NCBI GenBank assembly: GCA_027605045.1
Contig: JAQFWX010000084.1
Span: 62,001-126,000 of the forward strand
Direction of reading: 5' to 3'
Length of the DNA: 64,000 nucleotides
Origin: Phallus indusiatus
Lineage: Eukaryota; Basidiomycota; Agaricomycetes; Phallales; Phallaceae
The position numbers and the translations under genes are program-made. The notes beneath the pieces were generated by a model. It ran no database searches, had not been told where the DNA came from, and worked only from the letters and a program-made list of their open reading frames with translations. Below are positions 42,701 to 55,559 of this stretch, piece by piece; positions within the stretch are counted from its first letter, which is position 1, and every line of letters begins with the position of its first letter.

Positions 42701-44137
42701 GATAGTGACAGGACATCTTAACTTGGACATTCTTCTACCGTCGTATGACGCAAAATCCGAACTACTATAACCTGAGCAGTGTTAGCCATCAGCACCTTTC
42801 AGACCACTTGTCTGAATTGGTTGAGACCACACTCTCTGATCTTGTCGCTGCCAACTGTATCGAAATTGGTATTTTTCTAGTGATTATTATACCGGGAAAT
42901 TTTTTAGCTAACAATATTTAATAGAAGACGAGATGGATGTTTCACCGTCGAACATAGGAATGATTGCTGCTTATTACAATATTTCATGTACGTTTGAATT
43001 GATATTAAAGTCACAGTAATTTGAGATTGCTAACCTACCACAGATGTTACCGTTGATATCTATACAACATCATTAAAAAAGACTACGAAACTAAAAGGGC
43101 TGTTGGAAATCATGTCGTTCTCTGCCGAATTTGAAACGGTGCCGGTTCGTCGCCACGAGGAGGTAGTACTCAAGCGCATATATGATCGCGTCCCCGTCAA
43201 ACTTCCGGATCGCGAAAATTATGATGATCCTTCCTTCAAAACATTCCTTCTTTTACAAGCTCATTTCTCTCGCCTTCAGCTCCCACCCGATCTTGCTCTA
43301 GATCAAGCGTCCGTTCTCGGAAAGGTGTTAAACCTTTTGTCGGCGTGTGTTGATGTTATGTCGTCCAATGCATGGTTGAATGCTCTCGGCGCAATGGATT
43401 TATCGCAGATGTGCGTGCAAGCAATGTGGGAGACAGATTCGCCTTTAAGACAGATACCCCACTTCGACATTAATGTAAGTCTCTGAGTCCAATTATTTGA
43501 GTGGCTGATGGCTAATGGTTGCATGATTAGATTATTAAACGCTGTAATGAAGCAGGTATAGAGTCCGTCTATGATTTGATGGAAATGGAAGATGATAAAC
43601 GAAATGACCTACTAAAAATGGATGCTCGACAAATGTAAGTCTATTACTGAATTTACTGCGGAATATTTCAGCTCAACCTCGCGGAATAGGCGCGACGTCG
43701 CAACATTTGTTAATTCCTATCCAACGTTGGAAGTCAACCACCAACTAGAGAAGGCTGATTATACAACATCTACACCCGTCCATCTTCAAGTATCTTTGAG
43801 CAAGGATGTGGACGAAGAGGAAGAGGAAGAACAAACTATAGTCGCCCCGTTTTTCCCTGGCAAAAAATTGGCTAATTGGTGGCTTGTTGTGGGCGACGTG
43901 ACCGATCCTGGTAATCGTCAACTATTGACCATCAAAAAAGTCACCGTGAAACGTGATTTAAACGTCAAGCTTGAGTTCACTGTTCCAGAGGGTCGCCGCA
44001 AGCTGAAATTGTATGTTATCTGCGACTCTTACAATGGGGCCGATCATGACATCGATCTCGGCACTCTGGATGTTACAAAAGGCGCAGACAGCGACGAGGA
44101 TAGTGACGAGTCTGATGAAGAGGGCATGGAAGAGTAG
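36737..44137 (+). CDS. brr2: Brr2, U5 snRNP Ski2-like RNA helicase
   Basis: A large multi-intron gene with collinear similarity to SNRNP200/Brr2 throughout. The N-terminus has [18 protein letters not shown] and the [10 protein letters not shown] region, then a Glu-rich acidic stretch (~residues 217-255). Cassette 1: Walker A APTGAGK (exon ends exactly after the Lys at 38320), [49 protein letters not shown], then Sec63-like sequence. Cassette 2: GAPTGSGKT (~41290), [21 protein letters not shown], second Sec63-like domain ([17 protein letters not shown]) and an acidic C-terminus. Brr2 unwinds U4/U6 during spliceosome activation. The Glu of the cassette-2 motif II is kept but the box reads DEVQ; the second cassette is a poor helicase in characterised Brr2 proteins. 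At least twelve introns, clustered at 39.6-43.6 kb. No frame damage was seen. Confidence 0.92.
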
Positions 44138-44334
44138 CGAGACAAATATCATTGATGTAATACTATTTACGTAATTGTTTATTGTACTAATTCTGAGTTC
44201 CAAATTGAGCGGCTTCCGGCTTTCAAGCTAAGCCCCAACATTGATAACATTTGTCAACTGGTTCCTCAAGGCTTCACCCCTGTTGTTGTATTACTTGAAC
44301 AGCCTGGTGTACAAGCACCAGTGCAGCTGAAGAT

Positions 44335-45641
44335 ATGGCACATCCGGTGTCACCGAGGCCGATGAATTTCAATCAATACAATAACCCTTACACTCGACTG
44401 ACATATCCCTCTCCGCCTCCCTTACATGGAACTTCGCAAGCTGCTGGGAATAACTATTCTAACATGGGACTTAACAATGTTGTTAATAATAACCTGAATG
44501 CATCCACAGTCTCTATGAACACCTTGGCAGCACAGGAAGAGGTCAAAATATACGCCCTTGTCATAGAACTCCTGGATCCTAACACCAGAGAAGGGGCGCT
44601 ATTAGAGCTCAGTAAAAAACGAGAACAATTCGATGATTTAGCTCTCATCTTGTGGCATTCTTTTGGTAGGCTCATCTCACAGACAGCCGCACCTAGTTTA
44701 TTGACATTAGCAAAGGCGTAATGGCAGCATTACTGCAAGAAATAGTCGCCGTATACCCCCTATTATACCCTCCTTCCTTGACCGCACATGCATCGAATAG
44801 AGTTTGTAACGCATTAGCCCTCTTACAATGCGTAGCTTCTCATCCGGACACTAGACAATTGTTTTTGACCGGTGTGTTATATTTTTTGAGGAAAAAAGAA
44901 ACAAAAGTGTAACTAACAAGGAATAATAATTAGCTCATATTCCACTGTTCTTGTATCCCTTTCTAAACACCATTTCAAAAACGAGACCATTCGAATATCT
45001 TAGACTTACATCTCTCGGGGTTATTGGCGCTCTAGTGAAAGTACGTTATATCTCTCTCGCCCTAGGCTCATTGTCATTGAATCACACGACTGATTGCGCA
45101 TTAGCAAAATGATAATAGCCCTGTAATTCATTTTCTCCTCTCAACCGAAATTATTCCACTGTGCCTTCGAATTATGGAAACCGGCTCAGAATTATCGAAA
45201 ACGGTTGCTATATTCATTGTACAGAAAATCCTATTGGACGAGACTGGCTTGACATACATATGTCACACTTACGAACGATTTTTTGCTGTCGGGACAGTTC
45301 TCAGTAGCATGGTCAATCAGCTGATTGAAACGCAAGCGGTTCGCCTTCTCAAGCATGTCGTTCGATGTTATTTAAGGTTAAGCGACAACTTGCGGTGTGT
45401 CCTATTCTAGCTTGAATGTACTCGGACTTACTTCAGTTAGGGCTCGAGAGGCTCTCCGCGCCTGTCTTCCAGAGCCATTGAGAGATAATACATTTGCCAA
45501 TCTGCTGAAGGTGAAAATTCACTTCCTCTTTCGAGACTATGGATTTATTCAGTTTTTTGACAGGGTGATATGGTTACTAAACGATGCCTTTCGACACTTC
45601 TGACAAATTTGGCTCAACCAGATAACGGCAGCCAATCCTGA
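44335..45641 (+). CDS. caf40: CNOT9 / Caf40 / Rcd1, CCR4-NOT subunit
   Basis: Starts 197 bp after brr2. The N-terminal ~65 residues are Asn/Pro/Ser-rich and disordered. The conserved armadillo-type domain follows: [116 protein letters not shown] and [11 protein letters not shown]. The last exon, after an intron ending TTTTGACAG, reads [18 protein letters not shown] and stops at 45641; without that splice the frame would end early. CNOT9 binds NOT1 and recruits repressors and GW/Trp-containing proteins to the deadenylase complex. At least six introns. The family is highly conserved, so the call is secure. Confidence 0.9.
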
Positions 45642-45891
45642 GAGTTTGTGTCGCATTTTCTGGTTTTGTTTTTTTTCCTTGTTGTTTACTTTACTTTCTC
45701 ATACTTGTATAACTTTGTCCAGAGCGCTGGTTAAGCAGAGGATGGTACAGTTTCTCTCATGTGTATACTTTTACGCTTTGCGTGTTATTTTTCCCCCCTT
45801 TCTGTTTGGAAATTTAAATCAGTGTTTTTTATTATAGGCACAAACTGTGTTCGTATTGGTGTGCATTGGAACCAAAATAAATGAATAAATT

Positions 45892-47996
45892 CTATTTGTA
45901 TAATACTTTCGCTGCGATCCTTATCTTTTGCTTCGTGTCCAACGAGACCCGCTGACTAATATCACCGTCTTTTTGCGAGATTTTTTCGCCAATAGCCATG
46001 TAAACATCGAGCGTCAAACGAGCACCTTTTATGTACTCCGGTGGGAGAAAAGCTAAACCTTTCTCAGCCTGAAGATAGTAAGAACGAGCCATTCGCACTA
46101 GTCGCATAGAGTATTTCCTAGTAACCAGCACTACTGCTGGATTGCGCGGATCCTTGATAAGCTCGACCAATTCGGATTTTTCTTCAGAGTTGGCCCACTC
46201 TAAAGGAATATACGACCGACCGTTATAAGCATCCTGGATTATGTCGCGAGCAATGTTAACCAACTGCAAGGCGATGCCCATTTGAGCCGCTTTCTCTAAA
46301 ACCCAGTCTCGTTGATCAGAAGTATCGGGGCGTGTCCCTGCAGCTTTCCACACCGCATGTACAAACATTTGGGCCACAGTACTCGCTACACATCTGCAGT
46401 ATGTAATCAGATCGTTTTCCGTTTGGATTGGAAACTGGGAAATATGGGTAGCCTTGGAAAATCGGAGGTCTGTCTCAAAGCCCTGTACGAGCTGAAGAAA
46501 AAGAGTGGGAGGGATATATCGTAATATAGCTGGGAAAAGTATAAGGGCGGTTCTCCCGTCACTTTTTGGAGGAGTTACTCGCAACTCTGGGATTTCGCAA
46601 TGTTTCGAATGATGAGTAGATGAAGCAATTGTCTTGATGTACGACTTAACGTCCACGAGAAACTGTTCCGCAAGGAGAAGATTAGCAGCGTTGTCAATTG
46701 AATCGTCCATGACACGACAAACGGCGTATCTAATAGGATTAGAAGATTGAAAGAAGCTATCAATTCCGGTAAAAACTTACATTGATGTCAGCGAGTGCCG
46801 ACATGGGCTAGGGAATATCATGCTAGCAAAATGAAAACCTTTGCTTTTTTCTTTGAGGATAAGAGAAGCTTCGGTGACACTTGTCAGATAACAAAGTTCC
46901 GAAAAGGACAGATCTAATACCAATTTGCGTATTAGAGCCCTTGTCGAGGGTAGATCCAAAAGAAATGGCATGGGGAAAGTATCCATAATCGCGAAGACTT
47001 TATCACTGAATCAAAATGGTCATGATTATACATACCGATTTTACGAATACACACACCATCCCACAAGGCCAAGACAGATCATAGTATTGGTGATCAAGAA
47101 AAAGACGGCTTCCCTGGACGATGAGAATGTTAGGAAGATATTAGTAGGAAAGAAAATTGTGGACGGCTGTACTCTAGATCTAAGCTTCCAAAAATTTGAT
47201 AATCCAATTTGGTTGGCTTTTCAATTGTCCATATTCCCCTGTGGAGAGCAATGTTGTCGATGACCCACAAATATATCGTTGGAAGTAAGATCGTGCTGCA
47301 AAGTGTATAACGTGGGAGGACTATGAGGGTGCTGTAAGTGAAAAGCCTGGTTGTTGTATATTACAAATGAGGATCACCAGATTAACAAGCTACGAGGAAG
47401 ACGGATAACTCACAAAAGCAATGCCAATATCGGAGCGGACCACAACAGAATCCAGGCAAGATACGTGGATTTCGGTTCCCAAATGGTCAGCAGCAAGCTT
47501 AATCCAACCGGCGAAAAAGCCATCGACCATGCGAAGAAACCGAGACGAGCGGATGGATTGAGATATGCAGGAAAAAATATGGGCTTGGTCAAAATCAAGT
47601 ACAAGGATGCTGTTATATATGTCTGGATGACGAAGAAAAAGTATTCCTCTAGTGGTATGGACCAAACTGTGGCCATTACGCTGTCCCCCGGATAAGACCA
47701 TATCTTGGGATGTTCGATGACTAGCTTGAAAGGAAGGGTTTTAACCGGCATACCTTGGATCGAATCAAAAATGAGTCAAATGGGGTGGTGTATATCAGTG
47801 CTACGCCAATTAAAAAAAGCGTCTTGAATGCATCTCTACGAGTTTGGATGGGTTTGAGGATGTAATGAAGCAACAGTGCCGCCGGGACGGTGTAATACAA
47901 ATGTCTATGGGGAAAGTTGCAGCAGGAGATACAGCAACGACTTGAAGCCACTCACATGAAGAAATACGCAGAAGGTTGAGCAAAGGGGACCTGCAT
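45892..47996 (-). CDS. crtYB: Bifunctional lycopene cyclase / phytoene synthase
   Basis: Spliced minus-strand gene convergent with caf40. The start at 47996 gives MQVPFAQPSAYFFI, joined by an intron to HLYYTVPAALLLHYILKPIQ. The N-terminal half is the membrane lycopene cyclase (CrtYcd pair): YTTPFDSFLI and PLEEYFFFVIQT motifs and several hydrophobic helices. The C-terminal half is a trans-isoprenyl synthase: VCRVMDDSIDNA (first Asp-rich motif, D-D-x-x-D) and QLVNIARDIIQDA (second), with GRSYIPLEW after it. Together they make phytoene from two geranylgeranyl diphosphates and cyclise lycopene towards beta-carotene; such fusions are characteristic of fungi. A TATATA motif lies about 45 bp upstream (48038-48044). 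No phytoene desaturase or carotenoid oxygenase gene is visible nearby. The frame looks intact. Confidence 0.88.
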
Positions 47997-48044
47997 TTCT
48001 GGATGTGTACCACTGGCAGCAGAAATGTATACATTCGATATATA

Positions 48045-49217
48045 GGCCAGTGACTTGGAGCATCATCAGTAGAGCCGGGACTCAGAAAGGGGGTTGTGCT
48101 CAATCGACATTTAGGAACCATGTCACGGTATTCATTGTAAGTACCCTGAAAGAAAATGTTTCATGATGATTCGATGATCGTCAATCTTGGTGTATGTATA
48201 TGTGTGCCATTTCGAATTCATCAATTGAATGGCTTACTTGTAGATGTGCAGATATGGTTCGGACTCGGCGGCAATGCTTTCAATAATCAACTTCTGAAAG
48301 AAGGCAGGTGATATGCCCTCTGTGCGCTTGTTCGAAATGTACGCAAGAGAAAAACATATCGGTATGCCGGTTTACTCAAAAGGTGGGAATTATACTCTAT
48401 ATAATATCACGCCCATACTACAGGCCGAGGGAAAAAAAGCATCTGATACGAGTCACATGGATGACCCTAGGCTTGTGGCTCCAGATGAGAGAGGAAGACC
48501 AGCAAGATCCTGTCATTCCGATTTGGCATGACGGCCAAATAACGAGATACTTTATGACGAGATTGCGAAAGAGTAAGGATTGTTTGGTGAACTTGTATTA
48601 TTTTCGCCGTGGTTGTAGCTTTCCTATGATTCCTTTTGTTCTTTTTACGATACGAAGGCCAAGAGTCGACGTCCGGTGGACCCGAAAAATGCGGCCGCGC
48701 GCGCGCACAATAAAAACGCTATTGTCCGCCTGGTGAATTACCTCCTTCCATGGTCAGCTCATCTCTGTTTGGTTCACATTACTTGTATCCGGGGCTTTAA
48801 CAGACATTCTCAAACGGCGCAAGCGAAGCGACATGCATCGTCAACCAATTTCATCTCCGTCAGCGATACTTTAAGCCATGGCTTTTCTGGTGGGGTATGT
48901 GTGTATGTAGTATCACTTCTGCCCTTGTCTCAGTTCCTGCTTATCACACTCGCTCAATTTGAGTCTTGGCCAAGGCACGACCACAAACTAGTACTGAGCG
49001 AGGCGTGTATACAGGCGCCTTCGATGTAGTGAATAAAACATTGGCGCGGGATGGGTTCACTGGGGTTCACTGGGTGCATTTGTTAACTACTGTGCAGGAG
49101 TTGACCGTGACTCGTACTCCTCAAAGCCTCAGAATTATCGCAGTGCAGTCCGTCTATCCTATCCTAGACGTTACACCCATCTTCGCCGTCTAGTTCTGGG
49201 CTTACAAAGACTCTAGT
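48045..49217. other. Intergenic region upstream of crtYB
   Basis: Open frames of 142 and 117 codons on the plus strand (48308-48736 and 48676-49029) show no domain and have irregular composition. A (CG)n-rich patch with NotI-like GCGGCCGCGCGCGC lies at about 48690-48706. No gene is supported. Confidence 0.35.
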
Positions 49218-49480
49218 CTACGCAGTTACATCCAGTCGGACATCTGCCCCAGTGACTGGGGTGTCAGAGAACTTGCTACGGTTGGATTCCTGTCGTACCA
49301 GGCGCGCTCGCCGCAGCATATATCGAACGCACCAAAGTGTTACAAGTCCAAGCACTGCATGGCCGAGCAAAGCAAGTATAAAGGTGATGTTGACGTTTTT
49401 CAAAGCACCGTTTTTGAAGAGGATAGCGTAAGAAGCATACTCAGAAGGTCCAATGAAACTGGGGTGACGTCAATCCCAGT
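49218..49480 (-). CDS. Possible C-terminal exon of a membrane protein
   Basis: The minus frame is open through SEYASYAILFKNG and ends with a clear hydrophobic segment, ITFILALLGHAVLGLVTLWC, followed by a basic VRYMLRRARLVRQ and a short polar tail. This looks like a type-I style transmembrane end with positive residues on the cytosolic side. No family recognised, and no convincing upstream exons were found between 49480 and 50000. It may be a pseudogene end. Confidence 0.3.
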
Positions 49481-51495
49481 CAGAGCTTTTACTTTTTGGC
49501 AAGTTTATAGTGTTTGAATTGAATTGAATATGGTACATATAATACAATGGAAATACAGTAGTGATAATTTAATTAATTGTGGGTCTGACTACATATCATA
49601 ACTATTACGAAACTGAAGAAGGGAAATACAAGGCACCTAGGAATAATGCAAGAGTTGCCGAACAATTGTGGCCACGACTTGTGTCGGAAAAGGATGTCTC
49701 TGGAGAGGTTATGTCTATCGACGAAAACTGCCAGGTTGAAAGCTTTGAGAGCGGTCGTAACCGAATTCGAACAACCCACTTCTGCAGCAAACTGCTATAT
49801 CTCAGCATGGTTACGACAATGAATGATTTGTAATGCGTACTCGGTAAACAACTTGTGTTTCCGCTGTCTAGCATAGCTAGACAGACATCCTTCGGTGAAT
49901 GCTGTGGAGCACGTCTTCAGATGGTTGTGATGCCAAACGAAGCTGGTAAGAGACCTCACCATGAATAAATATGCGAACAATATCTCGTCGAAATTATTAC
50001 TCTATGTTAGGTTCAATACGACGCATGACACTTCACCATGATGACTTACAGCGTCTCGCCTACATAATACAACCAGCTCGCTCTGTTACTTTTTCTGGGG
50101 AAGATTTTTTTCCATCTTTTCGAGTTTGTGTTCCCATCTTTCGCACCATTATCATTCCCATCCTTGTTACCTTTTTTATCGTCTCCATTGTCTCCATCCT
50201 CCTTTTCCCTTTCATCTCCCCTCCTTTGTTTTCTTCTTGATAACCAAAGCCTCTAGAGGGGGGTCTATTTTGTGCTGCCTAAACGGCGCAGCTAAAATCT
50301 CTGTTAATGCTTTCCTGTGCAGTGTTTTATAACCCTCATAAAGGATGGCATGAGGGTTGGCCAGCGGATGTTCAAATGAATACTGGAAGCTCTCTTGTGA
50401 GGATGACGGACGTTCCACACGATCTGTTCGGTCAGCTGTCATTTCCAAAAGTTGCTGATTAGCATCATGTAGGAGCTGGGATGGGTTTTGTGCATCTATT
50501 GTTGGTGAAACCGTATGAGAGTGGATTTCGGATGGCCCAACGTGTGAGCCGCTCCGTTTTTTTAAAAAAAACCCACGAGCACGCAATTTCCGCCGCCTCT
50601 TTAATTCCTACACTGATCTCAAAGTGAAGATCACTTAACAGGTCGGTTGTGCAGGGTTGAAAGAAGAGTACTGATCCCTGACTCTGGCATTCCGTTGCTT
50701 TGATGAAACACCACTGATCGAAGCCTGAAATCTACACACTACACAGTAAGTCATTGATCAGAGGGGAATCTCCAAGTGTGGTCATTCTGTACAAATGTAT
50801 TCATTAGTCAAACTATGTCTTGACCATTATAAACTCAATCCATACATCGCCCAAGCGGAGGATCCGTCAAGAAATATGTTGGTTGACCGAATCCTGCGGG
50901 AATTGAGAGTTCGATGTATGTATTGTTTGGCGTGATCCTAAGCAGTTGGGGAGACGACTGTATCGTCGGGAGACGAAGATGAGACGAAGATGAGACGGAA
51001 GTTAGAGGCGTGTTGGAGACATTGACGGACTCAGGACGGTACAGTCGTGCGCTGGCAGTTGCAGTCGAGGCAGAGTCTGAGTTCGATGTATGTTTTCTTG
51101 GTTGGCGTGACTCTTATTTATGTATAATTGAGAATTCCGAGAATCCGATTGCTTGGATAGCGTGTCACGTGTCACGCGTCATGTTGTGACCAGAGGGCTA
51201 CATTGTACTCGTGTTCGTTGGTGCTCAGTTGACGGACTCGAACGGTACAGTCGTGCACTGGCAGTTGCAGTCGAGGCCGAGTCTTGCTCCAAATATTATT
51301 TCACGTGCCTCTGGAATAATAGTCGTCTCACAAACCAACACGAGTCTATTCTGCCTGCTGCTAATTAAATCCACTGCTATTGTCCGTTCGTCGGTCATAT
51401 ACACACAGCCTCACACATAAATACAACAACGTTAACTGCCGACCACAGCTCCGATTTCCCAACCATCTCCGCCGCCGCCTTCATCATCGAAAACG
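49481..51495. other. Unassigned region upstream of the DENND11-like gene
   Basis: A minus-strand open frame at 50212-50586 (124 codons, Gln/Ser/His-rich) has no recognisable domain. A direct duplication of ~60 bases containing GGTACAGTCGTGC and TGGCAGTTGCAGTCGAGGC occurs at 51037-51075 and 51244-51282. A GAGACGAAGATGAGACG microrepeat is near 50970-50995. No supported gene. Confidence 0.35.
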
Positions 51496-53920
51496 ATGTC
51501 GAAATATACCCTTGAGCGATATCCGGAAGATGTTGGTGTGTGGTGTTTATATGATAGTCATGATTACCCTTTTCTTCCTTCGCTGATCTGAACGCATTAG
51601 TGGCTATATTCCACTGCTCGTTTCATCCCACAAAAGGTAATATTATTGATTGGAGCATGAAGGCCAGCTCAGGTACGCACATTCAGCTAGTATCCCCTTC
51701 ACCCAGAAATATCACGCAGGCCTTCCCTTTCTTTGTAGACCTTATATTGGACGGAGTCGAGTTCAGCACTCTACCCAGCGGCCTTCATTTAGTAGACGAG
51801 GACGTAGTGTAAGCATCGTCACCCCTCCTCCTTTGAACCTGTCATCATTCAACCTGTTCTTGTTCTCCCTCTTGCTTCCAGACACTTTACACAACATGTC
51901 CACCACGGCATATCCGTTTTTCGACGAAAATCTACCACCGAGGTATATAATAATAACAACGCTGTGTATCTCCTTCTGTGTCAATTTTGATTCGAAGCTC
52001 CTTAGGCAGGCATGCGGGGTTTTCGCCTCGAATCACTCGGCATCCTTGTCGCTCAATCCTCTTTTCCTAGACCTTGGCGACACAGGGCATCCCTTAAAGA
52101 TCTATCTCGTCGTTTAGCAGACCGTTGGGCCGAAGAGCAGTCCCAATACCACGATCGAGACGCAGATAACGACAAGGATTGGGAAATTCTCAAAGCGTGG
52201 TTCGAGAAGAGAATGTTTCGACGAATAGGCGAGGAAGGCCAATGGGTCGGATGGGAAGAAGAATTGGGTATCAACCGCGGGGAAACTGACGAAGACGGCA
52301 ATATAACTCATGCACGTTCTCTTTCTTTTCCCCCCGTTTCTTCCAGTGGGAATCAAAATTTCGTCTTAACTAAAACGTCACCTCTTGCAGAGTCTTCATC
52401 ATGCTCTTCACCCCGCCCTGTATCTGCCACATCTACTACGAATTCTCGGTCCTTCGTCCCTCATTCTTTACAAATACGTCCTCGCCAGAAAACGTATATT
52501 GGTTTATACAAATCCACCTGTTGAACCTGCTTGTGTCCTCGCACGAGTTGCTGCGGATATTGTCGGCGTTTCCGGTCATTGGGCTGGAGAAAACACAGGC
52601 ATACCAAGTAGCAGCAGCCGTCTGAAGGTTGACCAACCCCGAATCTTAGGAATGGTAGGTATTATCGATGTAGGAAAGTTGACCGAGCACCAAGATCGTG
52701 GATGGATAGCCTGTAAGTCTTGCCAAACTATTCGCCTGAATGTCTTATCTCACTCCTCTCGTCTTGTAGGTACAACAGATGCCATTTTCTTGGAAAAACC
52801 CATGCTGTATGATCTCATTGTTGATATGACAACTACAAGTCCTGCTCGTCCTGCCTTTTTCATGTCTCGTCCGGTGTCGGTTAATAGCGTCTCCTCAAAC
52901 TCCAGCGGGAAAAAATCCCTGTCCTCCAAATATCGACTTGTACCAATTCGGTTTACTTTCAGTGATGTCAAACTCTGGGGTGAACTAGACAAAGCCTTGC
53001 ATGCGGAACAAGAAGACGACGACGACGATGACCAGCAGCCGGACGACGAAAATATGTCTTCTTCCGTACCAGCGCGAGACTTCTCCCGCTGGGATGGTTG
53101 GCGAGTTTATGAAGATGTCTGTGTAGCATGTGCTAGCGCTTGGATGGGTTTGGGACTAGGTAATAGCGTTGGTCTCGGATCAAGGTTAGGAGTGACTGGG
53201 AGATCGGATGGGATCGTTTGGGGAATTGGACGAAGCGGCGCTTTGAAGGTTAAGGGTCGGGATAAATTACGGAGTTGGGACTTTAGCGAGAGTGGTAATA
53301 GTATACGACTTGAAGGTGAAGATGAGGGTCTGGGAATTAGAACCCTGGGTCGAGGAATCGAGGGCCGGCCGCTTAGCGAACATATCGATACGACAAGACC
53401 TGTTATCCGCGGATCTCGGTCTGCTAGCTCAGCTACGGCTGCTTCGTCAGCTCGTCGGATGCAGAGTAATGGTACCGGCAAGGGCGTATCGCATGACGAA
53501 AGTGTGGAGGGCAATGATATGGACGGAGAATTGGCCAAGCAACGGCGACGGCGTCAGCGGGTTCATACTACTTTGGCACTGCTCTCTATTTTCCACCGCC
53601 ATTCGGAATTTCTGTGCGAAAAGCTGGAGGAAGTACTTGAAGACGCTGCTAGACGGGCAGGATCTAGTTTTGAGAACAGTGGTAATCCCGCAGCGGAGAG
53701 CGCGACGGCGTCAGCTCTTCGTAATACTGACTTCCCTTTGACGCTGGTGCTCACTCCGAGACACATCATCGCCATGGAATTAGGCATTTTGAGTGATGTA
53801 GACGCTCGATTTCTTGAATGGCTGGCTGAACGGAGGTGCAAGACTGAAGGACTTGGTCGTCGGGTAGTCGTTAGACGTGGCTGGAGAGACATTATGGCTG
53901 TGCTTTTCGGATTTTGGTAG
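51496..53920 (+). CDS. DENND11/LCHN-like DENN-domain protein
   Basis: The start ATG at 51496 gives MSKYTLERYPEDV, spliced to VAIFHCSFHPTKGNIIDWSM. Further exons give DLILDGVEFSTLPSGLHLV, HFTQHVHHGISVFRRKST and GMRGFRLESLGILVAQS, and a long exon with HHALHPALYLPHLLRILGPS, LYKYVLARKRILVYTNPP, FLEKPMLYDLIVD, a disordered Ser/Arg/Gly-rich stretch, and a C-terminal LTLVLTPRHIIAMELGILSD. Order and motifs fit the LCHN (DENND11, DUF4484) branch of DENN proteins, which are putative Rab exchange factors in membrane traffic. Junctions were chosen because each keeps the frame across GT...AG introns of normal length. The DENN class is an inference from motifs; the exact Rab target is unknown. Confidence 0.72.
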
Positions 53921-54344
53921 GGAAGCTTCATGACTAGTAACAAGAGTTGTTGTTATTCAAATTGAAGCAATGTACTACTACATATATCTGAGTACTCTTT
54001 ACAAGCTTTAGTGTCGATCTTCCGTTTCAAAAGGCTGAAGTCTGGTTATAATCTGACCCGAAGGGCGAGTGAGGATTTAAGCACCAGCCCGATTTGTCCT
54101 ACAACAACATTCCTGAGGTAGCTGCGCTGCTTCTGAATTCTGAGGCCATATATCAAGGTGATGCTAGCATTTATGAAAAGTATATTGTACTAGAAAGCGC
54201 AAAACATCTTACTCCATTTTTATTGTAACTAATAAAATCTCAGTCAACGGTAACTTGACTCATATATGTAATATACCTAATAATGGTCTGTACAATCTGT
54301 AAGTCAATAGTGAAAAAAAATGAACGGAAAAGTTTGCACTAACC

Positions 54345-55540
54345 TTAGTCAATGCTTGCAGCCTCTTCCTCTGGTGACAGCATACGCTGTTCCTTGATGG
54401 CTAGCTCAATCACATCATCCAATTGAGGCCGACGCTGTTCCTCTCTGGCTGTGGAGTTGTCCTCCGGTAAAAGGGGGTTGACTTCAAGATCTGTGAGACC
54501 TTTCACCAAATTGCCTTGATGAAGAAGTGAATGTTCACAGTTTCAAATGTTTGACATTCCAATGCTATGTACAACACTCTCCACCAGTCTTTGACAAGAC
54601 TCCTAATTGGCTTGAAATAAGGACGAAATCGGGAGATTAAGTCAACTTCCAGCCTCTTCAGAGCATTATAGTATGTCTTGGGATTTGCGGGGAACAATGT
54701 GGTCTTTCTTGTTGAAACAGCAGAGTCAAAATGATGATAAATCAGACTTGCTAGTTCTTCCGTCATGTTGCACTCGGAGCCACCGGGACCGTCATGAGTC
54801 AACGCATATTCAACAATAATCCAAAAAAACGATTCCATGTCATGAATCGCATCATGGATGAATTGAGAGTCATCAAAGTGTTGGTGACTCATATATGCCG
54901 GAGTACCCTAGTATACTATCAAATAATGCATTTATCATATGAAATGAAAAGTCAGCATACCGTACGTTCGCCTCGTCCAATTTCAACCGAAAAATTTGGT
55001 TGTGGAGAAACAGGCTAAAATAACAATGATAATTGTTTTTTGGTGCTGAAGTAAAATATAACTGACCACTTCCAAATGGAGGTCTTCTAGCTCCATCTCT
55101 GTATCTTGAGATTGTTTCTGGGGAACACGAGAAGGAAACTGTTCTGAAAATTTCATGAAATAGCCAGGCACGTCCCCATAATTCATAATCTTCCCTTTTC
55201 GACGGCTGAAAGCGTGAGCGGGGTGGTTGATTTTTTGAGCATTTCATATAACATAGAAGCTTTTGCACTCGAGTTCGTCCCCTCGCTCCGATCTTGCATT
55301 TCTCCCCACATTTTAAAGGAAGTCGTTATTTTCGCATGATCATAATCAATCAAATCCCCTACTTCATCATCTACCCGTTGAGAAGAATGACAAATGATGA
55401 TATTGTTGGGACTGACGTCTCGATGGAGGATACCGGCATTGTAGAGTCTCTCGTGAACTAACATATTCAACAATTTGTGCGATCTGCGCGCAAAATGAGA
55501 CATAAAATCACCTTTAACTGCATCCAAGATTGCTTTCACA
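54345..55540 (-). pseudogene. FunK1-like protein kinase, N-terminally truncated
   Basis: Minus-strand exons encode the C-lobe of a fungal FunK1-type kinase: AGILHRDVSPNNIIICH (catalytic HRD, with S-P-N-N), GDLIDYDHAK (D-Y-D in place of DFG), then after introns the HDMESFFWIIVEYALT block (family signature H-D-x-E-S-F-F-W) and LKRLEVDLISRFRPYF. A downstream in-frame stretch ends with RPQLDDVIELAIKEQRMLSPE and a stop at 54345. The glycine-rich loop and catalytic Lys expected upstream are not present; beyond 55540 lies a duplicated copy of this gene's own 3' part. Either the gene is truncated or its 5' end was replaced during the duplication. FunK1 kinases are an expanded basidiomycete family of unknown substrates. 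Confidence 0.6.
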
Positions 55541-55559
55541 TTTAAGCACCGGTGCAGCG

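Noticed and set aside
48308..48736. 142-codon plus-strand open frame upstream of crtYB
   Set aside because: Its Cys-rich start looks finger-like by chance, but spacing fits no zinc module, composition changes abruptly, and no splice partners are seen.
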